NCBI GenBank assembly: GCA_021030915.1
Contig: JAGEMR010000009.1
Location: 484,860-548,859, forward strand
DNA from: Astrothelium macrocarpum
Taxonomy: Eukaryota > Ascomycota > Dothideomycetes > Trypetheliales > Trypetheliaceae
Reading direction: 5' to 3'
DNA length: 64,000 nt
Shown here: piece by piece, positions 55,001 to 64,000 of the stretch
Layout: every line of letters begins with the position of its first letter
How positions within the stretch are numbered: position 1 is the stretch's first letter
Made by a program: the position numbers and the translations under genes
The notes under the pieces: generated by a model
What the model was told of the DNA's origin: nothing
The model's database searches: none
Seen by the model: only the letters and a program-made list of their open reading frames with translations

Positions 55001-56506
55001 TGGCCCTCGAGGTTTGTTGGATAACATATGCTTTGAGTCATGGTCTTACGTTCTCTAGGTTATTCTACGAGCTTATGCACAATCCAGATTTTGAGGCAAA
55101 GGATCACTTGCAGAGCATTAGTTTGCTTGCTAGCAATTGGCAGGCTAACTATACAATCCGTCGGGTATCAGACAAGAAGGAAACCCACAACATCACGTTT
55201 CAGATTCCCAGTGACGCAGTTGCTAGGCTTCTTCGAAGAGCTTTCAGCTCGAAAGCCCCTCGACAGTTTCCTTTTCCGGTCTCGTTCTCGAACGACCTAC
55301 GCCAAGCATCCATCCTTAATTATCTTGTCAGAATCAGAACCGGTGAAGAACCATTAGGGCAACCATCGGCAGAATTTGTTGCGCAGGAACTAAGCCTGAT
55401 TTCAAGGCGACAACTTCGGCCACGGGACCGATCTCCAGCCGAGACTCAAAATCCATTGGAGTACTCGCAGTGTCTTGGATCAGAACCTGAATCACTATCT
55501 TTGGATCATTGGTACCGGACAGTATTTTCACCAAACACGCACTATCTACTTTTGCTGTGCGGCGAAGACAAGCCCGGGACGTGGCCTTCTTTCTATTCAG
55601 AGTGGTCTCTGGCCATTTACCAGGATCAAAGCTTGCGGAAATGCGCTCCGGACTTCAAGATGATCAATTACATCATCACTAATCTTAGTTGCCATTGCCC
55701 TAATCGACCATTTGCTTTCCATCCTTATGAGCCAGTCATGGCCATAAGTCGCCTTGCAACTACGTCTTTATGGTTCTTCACTGAAAGCTGTAAGCCTGAC
55801 AATAAAGGTATTAGAAACCCAAACATAGGCTGACCATTTTGTAGCTCCGAAAACAGTGAAAATATTAGAGCAACCTTTAGATAACCTTGACTGGTCAGCA
55901 TGTGGAAATTTTCTTCACGGAACAGGACGCCATAACGAAAGACTTATTGTCAATGTTTCTACTGAACTCAATGATAGGAATAGGAGCCGTGGAGAATTAT
56001 CCAACCCTACTGAATCTTCGCATCGACCGAATCAGCAGCTCACATTGACGGACACATTGAACTTAGTGAGACAGGATGCTGTTCTGGGCTCTGCTGAAAT
56101 ACCGAAAACAATGAGTTCAAACGCCCTTGTTTTTGGAAGACATAAAGGACGAGGTCAGATCTCAATGCTGCGACAGTACCATGAAGAGAAAACCGTGGTC
56201 CTTCAATCTTTGAGCGAAGATGGGATAGTTCAAGAGCAACAGCTTATAAATTTACCCGAATCTTCGACCCTAGAAAAAAGCTATTCAACCCTCGTTACAT
56301 CTTCCCGTGACCAGAATTCAGTTACATTGGTTCTAAATCAGGCGCTGCAGGAGACATACTCTTGTGAGGATGTGGCGGACTTAAAACTCCCCGCAATAGT
56401 GACCCGAACTGTCTCATCCATACCGTCTTCGACCAAACGCTTGGCACTGCGACTGGATAATACAGAGGATGCTCGGAAGAAGCGAAAAAGAATCATTTCA
56501 GACTAA
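52069..56506 (+). CDS. NACHT-domain NLR-like protein with degenerate propeller C-terminus
   Basis: Nine exons (52069..52103, 52154..52457, 52515..52734, 52785..53000, 53051..53251, 53298..54796, 54857..55011, 55059..55789, 55845..56506) join in frame to 1340 residues. The start MSLHRDDGHDQT was chosen because only this ATG meets the phase of exon 2. The N-terminal helical domain (FHDALAEKEQQEF, IAGLVWGSILVVFK) matches the DUF7708-type domain common before fungal NACHT modules. Walker A is KPGYGKT (about 327-333), Walker B is ILVFDGIE (Asp433), followed by ARPLSATELRVVLAL and RFIHLSVLEFL, typical winged-helix blocks (about 590-670). After about 825 the sequence has weak WD-like strands: CSSDGTKVAMIKVWP, FHPYEPVMAISRLATTSLWFF, LDNLDWSACGNFLHG. 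NLRs of this type act in non-self recognition and regulated cell death. Confidence 0.88.
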
Positions 56507-58466
56507 CGTCCTGTGAGGACGGAGAGCATCAACTGCGCTTGCTCTGATGGTAGTCGAAGTATATTAGACCCACATCAATACAAGCTCTCGTAAAGGAAAG
56601 GTCACATCTCTTTTACCGTCTAATTGCTTATGTGATGATGAAGCTCGAGCTAAGGAACGTAGAAAAGGCTAGCCGTTATCAGAGGTGGTAGATAGAAATA
56701 TCATAGTTAAATTCGCAAAGTAAAAGATTCGAGATTTGAATACGCTCGATGGTAGTTTTATAAAGTGGCTCGGGTTTTCTATCTGGTCCACAAGGCTTAT
56801 CTAAGATCAATACTGTCACCATAGCCGGTACATCTCCACAGTGGGGACGTGATTGTAAACCACAGCAAATTTACAGGGCAGCGAAAGCACTCGCTAAATA
56901 GCAAAGGATTAGAGAGTGCTCGAATTGGACACAACATGTGGGATGTTCTTTCTGCTTCAAAGTGCTGGAGAGAGGGCCAGACATATGAGTGCTCGATTTT
57001 GCGGCTCTAAACGCCATTGAAAGCGTGCGGGATTCAGCTGAAGGCAACAAGTAATCACGACCAATGGAATATACAGGAAGGCTCAAAAGCGATTCCTTGT
57101 TCGCTTCATGCACGAATGTGAGAGTTATCAGTAGGGTCTATAGCGAAAGCTAAGGGGAATCAAGGGTGTTTTGCTCGACTATATCCCTGTATTTACAACG
57201 TACCCGACTGAGTCCAGAGGGAATGCCAGACGCACCCCGCTCGTTTATTAGCCAATTTCCGCGTCAAATCATGTATAGCTTCTGACTCAGCACCTCCGAG
57301 ATGGAAATCTAATACCATGTGGAGGAATCTGATGGTGCAGACCTTCGTAACAAAAAAGGAAAAGGGGGGAAAGCCATCCTCTGAGGAATAGTAACAATCT
57401 TGCGGTGTTTGGCTCCGCTCCGCTCATACGCAAGGCTCAACACAATCAATAACGCCGTCCGAAGCCATTAAACGCAGGAAAACTCAAGCGTTCTCTTCCG
57501 AGCCTTCGGCGGCACTCTGTGTTCAGGATCCGGTTGTTTTCAGCTTGTGTTGAGGTTGTGTTACGTTGAGCTTACGTCTAGTTGCATTTGCAATCGGTGA
57601 GAGTAAATCCGTCCAGGCCTTGGTAGATGCATAGAAAAATTAGCTCAGATTGATTGTCCGGGGATCTCGAGGCTGCAGAGGTCCCATCAGAGGCCCAACA
57701 TGAGACTGAGGCTTCAAGATAGCGGGAACAAGATAATTGAAAGGAAGGACTCGATAAGCACAGACCACGGCGTTCGATCTCCTGTTTACCTAAGCAAGCC
57801 ACCTTCAAAGTTGCCAGGTTCTTCGCCACTGCATGGTTGCTTATAATCAGGCAATTAATTGTCAATCACAATCCAGGCGATACTAAACCATTTGCATCCT
57901 ATGGCGCTTTCGACGATATTTGCGAGAGTGAGCCTTGCCTGATTGTGCACATTTCTGCCTGAATCACCATTTCATCTTCTATCACAGCCAGCTACTGCCT
58001 TTGGAGCTTCGACCAGTAAAGCACTGGCACTCGCCTTGCCGTGGTCCTAGTGTCCGGTGTTACGGCAATCGATGATTGCGGCTATACATCCGAAGTTGTG
58101 TTGTTTTTTCCTGAGACCATTGGGTCCAAGAGAGCACCGAGATCTGGTCTTCATTGATTAGAATTGGCCTTGCGCGGAGCAATTTTCTACGTTTTGATCA
58201 ACAGCCATGCCAGAATGCTTAGTGGCGCCTTGGGAGTGGCCACGGCTGTCAGACGCAGGATGACGGTATATGCACCAGTACCGCACGGAAGGAATTATCG
58301 GTACGCACACACATTCTGAGGTTAGGAATCATCTCGCGACCACATCAAGTTTCAAACAAGTCTTGGTAACGTTTAATTGAACACATAATCCTATATTACA
58401 GTACTATACATGATGTGCCAGAGCGTCCTACATCTCACCTGACGCCACTGCACCTAATGACCCCAC
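56507..58466. other. Gene-poor stretch, about 2 kb
   Basis: Convergent region between the NACHT gene (plus) and the second retropepsin-like gene (minus). The part near 56665-56765 resembles 61294-61390, downstream of the NLR relic. Minus-strand frames 56871-57113 and 57578-57865 have no support. Confidence 0.4.
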
Positions 58467-59231
58467 CTACCGCCCCCAGGTCTTCACTATTGCATGCCCG
58501 CTGTTTCTTGGGACCAAGAGAATGGATTTCATCACCTTCCCGCATGTCTCCTCTTCTGCTGTCCTGGCCAAGATTGGGTACTCTGGGTAAGGATCGATTG
58601 CAAATTCGAGATCAACCATAACCATGTGCTCCTTTCTCAATAGCGGCCAGCCCAGCACTACATTTGGGAGCCCATCTTCATCAGAGTCGACATCACCTTC
58701 TTTGGGCACTTCGAACTCCACAGCGCCAAGGTGGCGCTTGGAGCGACCAGCAAACAGATCGAGGGTGATCTTATGGGTTATCTGAAATGTCTTTTCACCC
58801 ATTACGCGCAGATCTTCCTGGATATCTTGAAGCTCCGCGATACGACCAAGATGTTCAACGGTGCGTCTGGCAATCAGGTTGCAGTCCGCACCGGTGTCCA
58901 ATTTTGCCATCAGGGTCGCTCGAGAATTATCTGGCAATTTTGTCGCAATGACTGGAATTTCAGTAGTATCACGGATGGCCGGATCCCCTTTCAAGACTTT
59001 GACGAGTTCGTAGTCTTCTTCCATGTTCTCTGTGTGTTTTGGCAGGTTTGCCTTGCTGGGTTCTTCTTTGTGGGGGCCTCCCACCTGGTTTGACTGAAAG
59101 AGTGATCCGTCGCCGCCTGATGTACCGTTTGCCGAATTTACTAGATTCGTTGACGCACCTGGATCGTAATGGCCATTATCTGACTCAAGTTCATTGAGAG
59201 ATGCACCTTGGATTTTGTGTGCGGATGCCAT
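58467..59231 (-). CDS. Retropepsin-like aspartic protease-fold protein (DTG type)
   Basis: 254 residues from the ATG at 59231 (MASAHKIQGASLNELE). The frame is open further upstream to about 59290, and an additional 5' exon within 59367..59585 (MSQWARTLIEAS...) is possible, but I found no clean phase-matched junction. Residues about 90-200 form the protease fold: LMAKLDTGADCNLIA with catalytic-type Asp112-Thr-Gly, then RVMGEKTFQITHK, and LPNVVLGWPLLRKEHM as the ILG-type motif. The N-terminus is polar and disordered, with an acidic NMEEDYELV. As with the other copy, no retroelement genes flank it. If active it should dimerise. It is divergent from DUF6594 copy 2. Confidence 0.78.
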   Translation of the reverse strand: MASAHKIQGASLNELESDNGHYDPGASTNLVNSANGTSGGDGSLFQSNQVGGPHKEEPSKANLPKHTENMEEDYELVKVLKGDPAIRDTTEIPVIATKLPDNSRATLMAKLDTGADCNLIARRTVEHLGRIAELQDIQEDLRVMGEKTFQITHKITLDLFAGRSKRHLGAVEFEVPKEGDVDSDEDGLPNVVLGWPLLRKEHMVMVDLEFAIDPYPEYPILARTAEEETCGKVMKSILLVPRNSGHAIVKTWGR

Positions 59232-59775
59232 GGCCTTTGTTGCCAAAGAGTTCCCGGCTGTGGAGAATGGTGGAAGTCGAAACCCTACTATAGGAAATCC
59301 TTCTAGTTGTAAATTTGAATTGGCAATGCTGTTTCCATTTCCTTCTGGCGATCTTCCCTTGGAGATTTATACCTTTTGCTCAGCCAGTCTATGGATGGGC
59401 GAAGCACCATACATCATGCTCAAGGCAGTTTTTTGAAATTTCCGCCTCTTTCCCCCTTGATCCTGCATTTGGTTCGTGCCCATAATCCTCGATCGATCGG
59501 AAGCTCGAAAATTCTTCGCTATCAACTTTGCATGCTCTGTTTGCCTCGTAGAAGCTTCGATTAGAGTTCTAGCCCATTGTGACATGCAGTTTAGGCAACA
59601 AGGCTGAGTGCAATGGTGTCATGGAATTTGGTAGCCAATTAAAGACGCTGTCCGGGATTTCATGCTTGCAGAGCCCCGCCAACGAATGCCAATATGAGGC
59701 AGTCGCATCACGCAAGCTATGTTGCGACAATTTCCGTCTCTGGCTTCAATAAGAACAGACTTGAACGCACTCGCC
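59232..59775. promoter_or_regulatory. Divergent intergenic region between the retropepsin-like gene and DUF6594 copy 2
   Basis: About 544 bp between start codons (less if the retropepsin-like gene has a 5' exon at 59367-59585). The arrangement mirrors 36800-37372. The frame 59719-59775 runs into DUF6594 copy 2 and may be coding if translation starts at 59719. Confidence 0.5.
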
Positions 59776-60939
59776 ATGAGTGAAGGCGCCACATCGGCTC
59801 CGATTCGAGGATTCCAGCAGGGGGAGAAGCTATCGCCGCACCAATCACTGGACGAAGATACACTGCATCCAAAAACACCGACCTTCAATCTCCGAGAGAT
59901 ACTTTCCGTCGACGAGTGTGCCCAGCATGGATACCCACGACTTGCAACTCACATGGGCAACACCTCCGGCGCCTCCATTTACAGACGTTTCGTCTCAGCC
60001 AATGCGCGGGTGCTTCTCTATCGCCAGGCAGAGATTGTCTGGCTCGAGCATGAACTTAACCACTTAGAGGAACTATACCAAAACGAAAAGCATCTTCACT
60101 ACCGTGCCTCTGAGCTGAAAAATGCACCCGAGGGCTCGAGCGGGTCATTATTGTGGTCGAAAGTCAAAGAGTTGGAAAGTGCACTGGCCAAGTACAGTGA
60201 GCTTTAGCAATAATCCGCTTGCCTCTCATATGCCTTTTGCTGAAACTTGCTGCAGATTATGCCTTGCTTGAGCAAAAAAGATTATGTGAATTGCCACAGC
60301 CGGACAACACATTGGTCCATGAGTTGTGGAAATTCGTGCACCAAGAAGAGTCAGGAGGCAGGTGGCTTCAATTTCCCGAAGACACCATCTGGGAGGTCGA
60401 TTATCAAGGCAAGCAGCTGCAGAAGGATTTGGTGATCCTTTCCGGAGGCTTTCAAAATCACGACGCATTTACAAGGTTCCTAACCGGTCCAGTCCTTAAC
60501 GCGTTTCATAGTATTTACAGCCGATTCCGGGTGAGTTATGCTTCTTGAGATTTCTTTCCACCCTTGCAAATGCGCAAGCAAGCGGTCCTTTGGCCAGATT
60601 TGATTAATGTGTGTTTCCAAAAGTATGCTGACCTTTTATCACAAGCGACCGGATGACGATATGGGAAATTACAACTATAATGACGCGTGGCTCAGACGCA
60701 TCACCAAGTCTATTGTCGTGTTACTTTCGTCGTTGTTGCCGACATGTTCCATCGTAGTTCTGTATTATATCTCGTCCCCCACGTGGCGGTTAGTCTTCAT
60801 TGTGTTGTTCTCGGCTGTCTTCAGCGTCTGTCTCTCGGTGTTCACCTCAGCACGGCATCTGGAGATCTTTGCAGCAAGTCTGGCGTTAGCAAGTGTTCAG
60901 GCGGTATTTGTCGGTACCAGTTTTGGAAATCCGAATTGA
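59776..60939 (+). CDS. DUF6594 family membrane protein (copy 2)
   Basis: Three exons (59776..60196, 60256..60530, 60646..60939) give 329 residues; an in-frame Met at 59719 would add 19. The second intron is 115 nt with a GCTGAC branch 15 nt before its CACAAG acceptor; an earlier AG (60623) would break the frame. The N-terminal family block is HGYPRLATHMGNTSGASIYR, followed by the coiled NARVLLYRQAEIVWLEHEL. The C-terminus has three hydrophobic segments: SIVVLLSSLLPTCSIVVLYYI, LVFIVLFSAVFSVCLSVF and LALASVQAVFVG. Between the last two is the hallmark TSARHLEIFAAS. It shares this whole plan with copy 1 at 35792-36799 but is divergent in sequence. Function unknown. Confidence 0.88.
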
Positions 60940-61735
60940 CGAGGAGGTGAAATCATGAAATACGAAACGCTAGTGTTTTGCAGAAATCAACAATTTTGTC
61001 ATATAAAAGGCGACTGTACATACAGTCTACAGATATCGCTCGAACTTACTTACATATCCGGACATCACATTGTAGCTGGCTTTCTATCTTGCACTGGGAT
61101 GCTTTCTTAGCAAGATTTCGGTAACGGCCTGAATCAAAGCAAGCTAAACCTTCGGGAGATCCGCGCCTCTTGGTCTTTCGATCGATTACACTCCTATCAC
61201 ATGTGGGTTGAAGATCTCTCGTTGGAGTGAGCTGTTATTGTCCGTTCTCTGGTGATCTGGCCCAACTAAACCAAAGCTGGGCTCATAGGACTCGGGAAAG
61301 GTTAGCCGTCACGAGAGATGGTAAAAGGAGATGTCGTGGGCCGTGGGAAACACAACGGGCGAAATGAAATTTGAATGGGGGCAGATTTTAGCAATCGTTT
61401 GCCAACAAATGACCTGTCATTTTTAATTCAGGACCATGTTGCTACCTTTTCGAGATGTCGACCCAGGAGTCGCAGAGGTACTACTATGTATGTGAGTCTA
61501 ATGGTAAGTTTAATGGCAATGCTAGTTGGATTTTCGTGGTTTTTGCTACTCACGTTGACCACAGAGTAAGTACACTGATGAAAGGGGATTGCAGAGTTAG
61601 ATAGTAATATTACCGCAGAACAGGTGAAACGAAACCAAGTAACCATTGCAGCAAATTCTTACCGACTATCATGCAGAGTTCTCAGGAATAATGAGTTTTG
61701 TTGCGTATTTTGCATCCTTTGCATAACGCAAAGTT
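60940..61735. other. Intergenic, about 0.8 kb, containing the NLR relic
   Basis: Downstream of DUF6594 copy 2 and of the FAD oxidoreductase gene (3' ends converge). Apart from the relic at 61075-61390 no gene is seen; a plus-strand frame 61375-61569 has a hydrophobic end but no support. Confidence 0.45.
61075..61390 (+). pseudogene. Decayed fragment of the NACHT NLR gene
   Basis: 61075-61292 aligns by eye with exon 6 of the NLR at about 54575-54793. Shared words include CTTAG.AAGAT.TCGGT, TTGGAG.GA.CTGTTA.TGTC and GCTGGGCTCAT/GTTGGGCTCAT. In the NLR frame, the Trp codons of TTWIEASWTF have become TGA and TAA, and a one-base shift follows. Beyond 61294 the similarity jumps to sequence downstream of the NLR gene (near 56665: GGCTAGCCGTTATCAGAG versus GGTTAGCCGTCACGAGAG), so exons 7-9 are missing from this copy. 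It is non-functional. G-to-A changes at Trp codons are compatible with repeat-induced point mutation. Confidence 0.75.
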
Positions 61736-63361
61736 CTATATAACCTTGAACCCACCTGGTACGAGTTGTTGGAATATGCCATCTGGATCCCACCGGTTTT
61801 GGACATACTTCATAAAATTCCTATTGGCCTCTCCGTAGCTAGCGATTGGCTGCTGGGTAGGTGCTGCGTAGTTCATGTAAATCCACTCATTCAGCAGTCC
61901 CAGATCTTCTGCAGCCTGTGTGCTGCCTTCCAAGATATTCGCAATATGAGCGCGCACAAGCGTGTCGTCAGAAGCATTGGACCACTGCCAGTCAAAGTTC
62001 ATCAGCATGAGTGGTCGTTGATCGGCAGAAGACCCTTTCGCGCCAAGTTGCAGTCCGAGCACATTCCCACCTCCACGCTGCTGATGTTGGAGAATGTTTT
62101 GCGTAAGCGGTTGAAATGATAAAGTAGGTGAAAAGGCTGGATCTGACGAGAGACCAGCGTTGAAAGCAGACAGCGCTTCTTGGCGGAAGATCTCCACCAT
62201 GCGCTGCATGAGGTCAGGGCTCAATACAAATGTTGCTGTGGTAAATTGATTCCGCAGATTTGGAGGCTCTGTCGCATCGAGTTCAGAAGCAAAAGACGAG
62301 TGGTCGGCTACTCGTTCTGTGGTGAGGACGCGGGCAGAGTTAAGCTCAGGAGTATCAAATGGAGCAAATATTGAAGCGCTGGAGTTAGTTGATAGATCTG
62401 GAGAGGTATCGTAGAGACCAGCAGACCAGGGGAAGGACTTGGTAGTGTTGGAGAAGCCTTGTGCAAGAAATAGAGAAGTATTCGGGGATGAAGGGGCATT
62501 GATGGTATAATTGGTGTAAGCGGCAATCAGAGCAGACGTCGTCAGGTTGTCGGAGCTCCATGCTGTCAAGCCGCCTCATATGAGGTTATAAGAATATGTG
62601 GCGAGATCGAACCGTGTCACAATGCCAAAATTATTGCCGCCGCCGCGGAGTGCGCGGTATATATCTTGATATGGAGAACTCGCGTTGACTTGGGCGATAG
62701 TCCCGTCGGCAAGAACAACCTTATTCATTCAGTTCCTGTACTCACTTGGTGAAACAGACATGCTCACCTCATAATTTACCACATTGTCGCACGCGAGGCC
62801 ATACAGGCCCGAAAAGTAACTGACGCCTCCTCCAAGCGTCAAGCCGGCAACGCCCACACTCTTTTCTCGACCCCCTATGACTGTGAGATTCTGAAGGTCC
62901 AAAATTGAATAGACATCTCCCCAGCTTCTTCCAGCACCGACCCTGGTCAACGCGTTGTTATTTGTTACGGTCGTCTCCTGTAAGGCTCCAAGGTCGAGTG
63001 TGATTCCATTAGGAGCATTACTCGCGCCTGGCACATCTGAATGACCCCCGCCACGAATTGCGAAAGGGCAATTGTATTTTCTCGCTGTCAAAAGGACCGT
63101 AGAAACATCCTGAGAAGTGCTCGGACGCGTAAAACATGCTGGTGAGATCGTGGATTGTTGCTGTGCCCAATATGGAGGAGGGACAACTTCGAGGCCAAGA
63201 AGAGTGTTCAGGTCACCGCACTGTGGCGCTCGTAAGAGTTTTCTCAAATACGTCATAGGAAACAGCCATACCGCATCAGAACAAGAGCCGTAATTGGTTT
63301 GCTTTGCAAAAATTGATATAGTGCCTACTATTATGAAAATGATTAAGAACGGCCACGCCAT
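61736..63361 (-). pseudogene. BBE-type FAD-linked oxidoreductase with an in-frame stop
   Basis: Two minus-strand exons, 63361..62768 and 62719..61736, with a 48-nt intron joining NVVNYE to VVLADGT. The product would be about 527 codons. It has a signal peptide (MAWPFLIIFIIVGTISIF), an FAD-binding domain with RGGGHS (His107) and LACDNV (Cys191), the two residues that attach FAD in bicovalent berberine-bridge-enzyme-like oxidases, then LRGGGNNFGIVTRFDLAT, and the C-terminal RWDPDGIFQQLVPGG. Codon 246 is TGA (62576-62578) inside SYNLI-stop-GGL, where relatives have Trp; everything else is intact. Such oxidases are secreted and oxidise sugars, alkaloids or other alcohols. The stop truncates the protein before the substrate domain, so it is a young pseudogene, a readthrough case or a sequence error. 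Confidence 0.85.
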
Positions 63362-64000
63362 AACAAAAGAATTTGACACTATAGCTTCACAATGATGGTA
63401 ATAGCACTAAAGTCGCATATAGATAGATTACGAATTGAGTGACAGGATAAATAGGAGAATATCACTGTGAGGGTAGAAATATTGTGACTTTGGCTTGAAT
63501 TTGCCAGGCCTTCATGTTTTGAAGGGTTTGGCGGCGCGTCGAGTGAGTGAAGCCAAGAAAACAATTTAGAATCGCCGGACATTGACCAGACCAAACCATT
63601 TTCATTTTATGCTCACGAACACCTTGAGCAGAGATTGATCTAAAAGGCATCATCTCCATTTGCAGCTTCGTGTTGCAGATCACTCCTAATGAATTTAAGT
63701 TGGAGCTAGGGCAGCCGAAATTACCCACAACGCCAACCGAGCTGAAGAATTCTGCAGCAAAAGAAAATGAAGTTTCTGCACGGTGCGCCTGGGCGCTGAA
63801 TTTCACTCAGCCCCACCGAGCACAAAAGAAGTGGAACGATACAAGCGAGTTACGAAGAAGATGACCGGTGTGGTAAAACTCCGGGAACTTACGGAGCACA
63901 CCAACGTTGACGCCTGTATATCCGTAGGAGTCTCCACCACCATTCGCCCGGCCCGAGCATTCGCCCACCTAATTTTCGCGCACCACCACGAATTCAAAAA
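63362..64000. other. Right end of the window, no supported gene
   Basis: Upstream region of the FAD oxidoreductase gene. Minus-strand frames 63462-63806 and 63803-63997 overlap and show no family features; a gene that continues beyond the window cannot be excluded. Confidence 0.35.

Noticed and set aside
1..64000. tRNA genes, rRNA genes, CRISPR arrays
   Set aside because: No box A/box B pair with a cloverleaf was found by eye, no rRNA-like stretch and no regularly spaced repeats; a tRNA scan would be needed to exclude a missed tRNA.

Overview
The window is nuclear DNA of a filamentous ascomycete (Pezizomycotina). Short GT..AG introns of about 45-85 nt (one of 141 nt and one of 115 nt) interrupt most genes, often with CTAAC/CTGAC-like branch sites. 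Several families are fungal-specific: CFEM, SIP5, DUF6594, NACHT and STAND-type N-terminal domains. I cannot place it below subphylum. I rebuilt exon structures by hand; each keeps its reading frame across all junctions unless stated.

Layout. 0.2-2.8 kb: a conserved fungal protein of unknown function and a GCIP (cyclin-D1-binding protein 1-like) protein. 3.0-12.5 kb: a run of secreted-protein genes, all on the minus strand: a GPI-type CFEM protein, a 1120-residue Ser/Thr/Pro-rich surface protein rebuilt from six exons, an eight-cysteine secreted protein and a doubtful small one. 13-30 kb: ordinary genes: a 1220-residue disordered protein, glucosidase II beta subunit, an acidic disordered protein, SIP5, an aldo/keto reductase of the D-arabinose dehydrogenase type, and mitochondrial NADH-cytochrome b5 reductase (MCR1).

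30.9-40.7 kb is accessory: a STAND-type N-terminal domain plus ankyrin protein without an NTPase, a DUF6594 membrane protein, a retropepsin-like protein read divergently from it, and a second protein that looks like a retropepsin fold without the catalytic Asp. 43-50.7 kb is conserved: a family-28 glycosyltransferase fused to a ubiquitin-interacting-motif array, TIM10, and mitochondrial lysyl-tRNA synthetase. 52-61.4 kb is accessory again: a NACHT NLR, a second retropepsin-like gene, a second DUF6594 gene read divergently from it, and a decayed fragment of the NLR. 61.7-63.4 kb holds a BBE-type FAD oxidoreductase gene with a stop where a Trp is expected.

The most interesting pattern is that DUF6594 and retropepsin-like genes occur twice as head-to-head pairs, about 570 and 545 bp apart. 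Each pair has an NLR-type gene, intact or relic, beyond the 3' end of the DUF6594 gene on the same strand. This suggests a recurring NLR / membrane protein / protease-fold module, possibly for self/non-self recognition; that function is inference only. Other points of note are a non-canonical GA splice donor in the essential TIM10 gene, and a repeated C-rich to G-rich switch on the sense strand in four genes.
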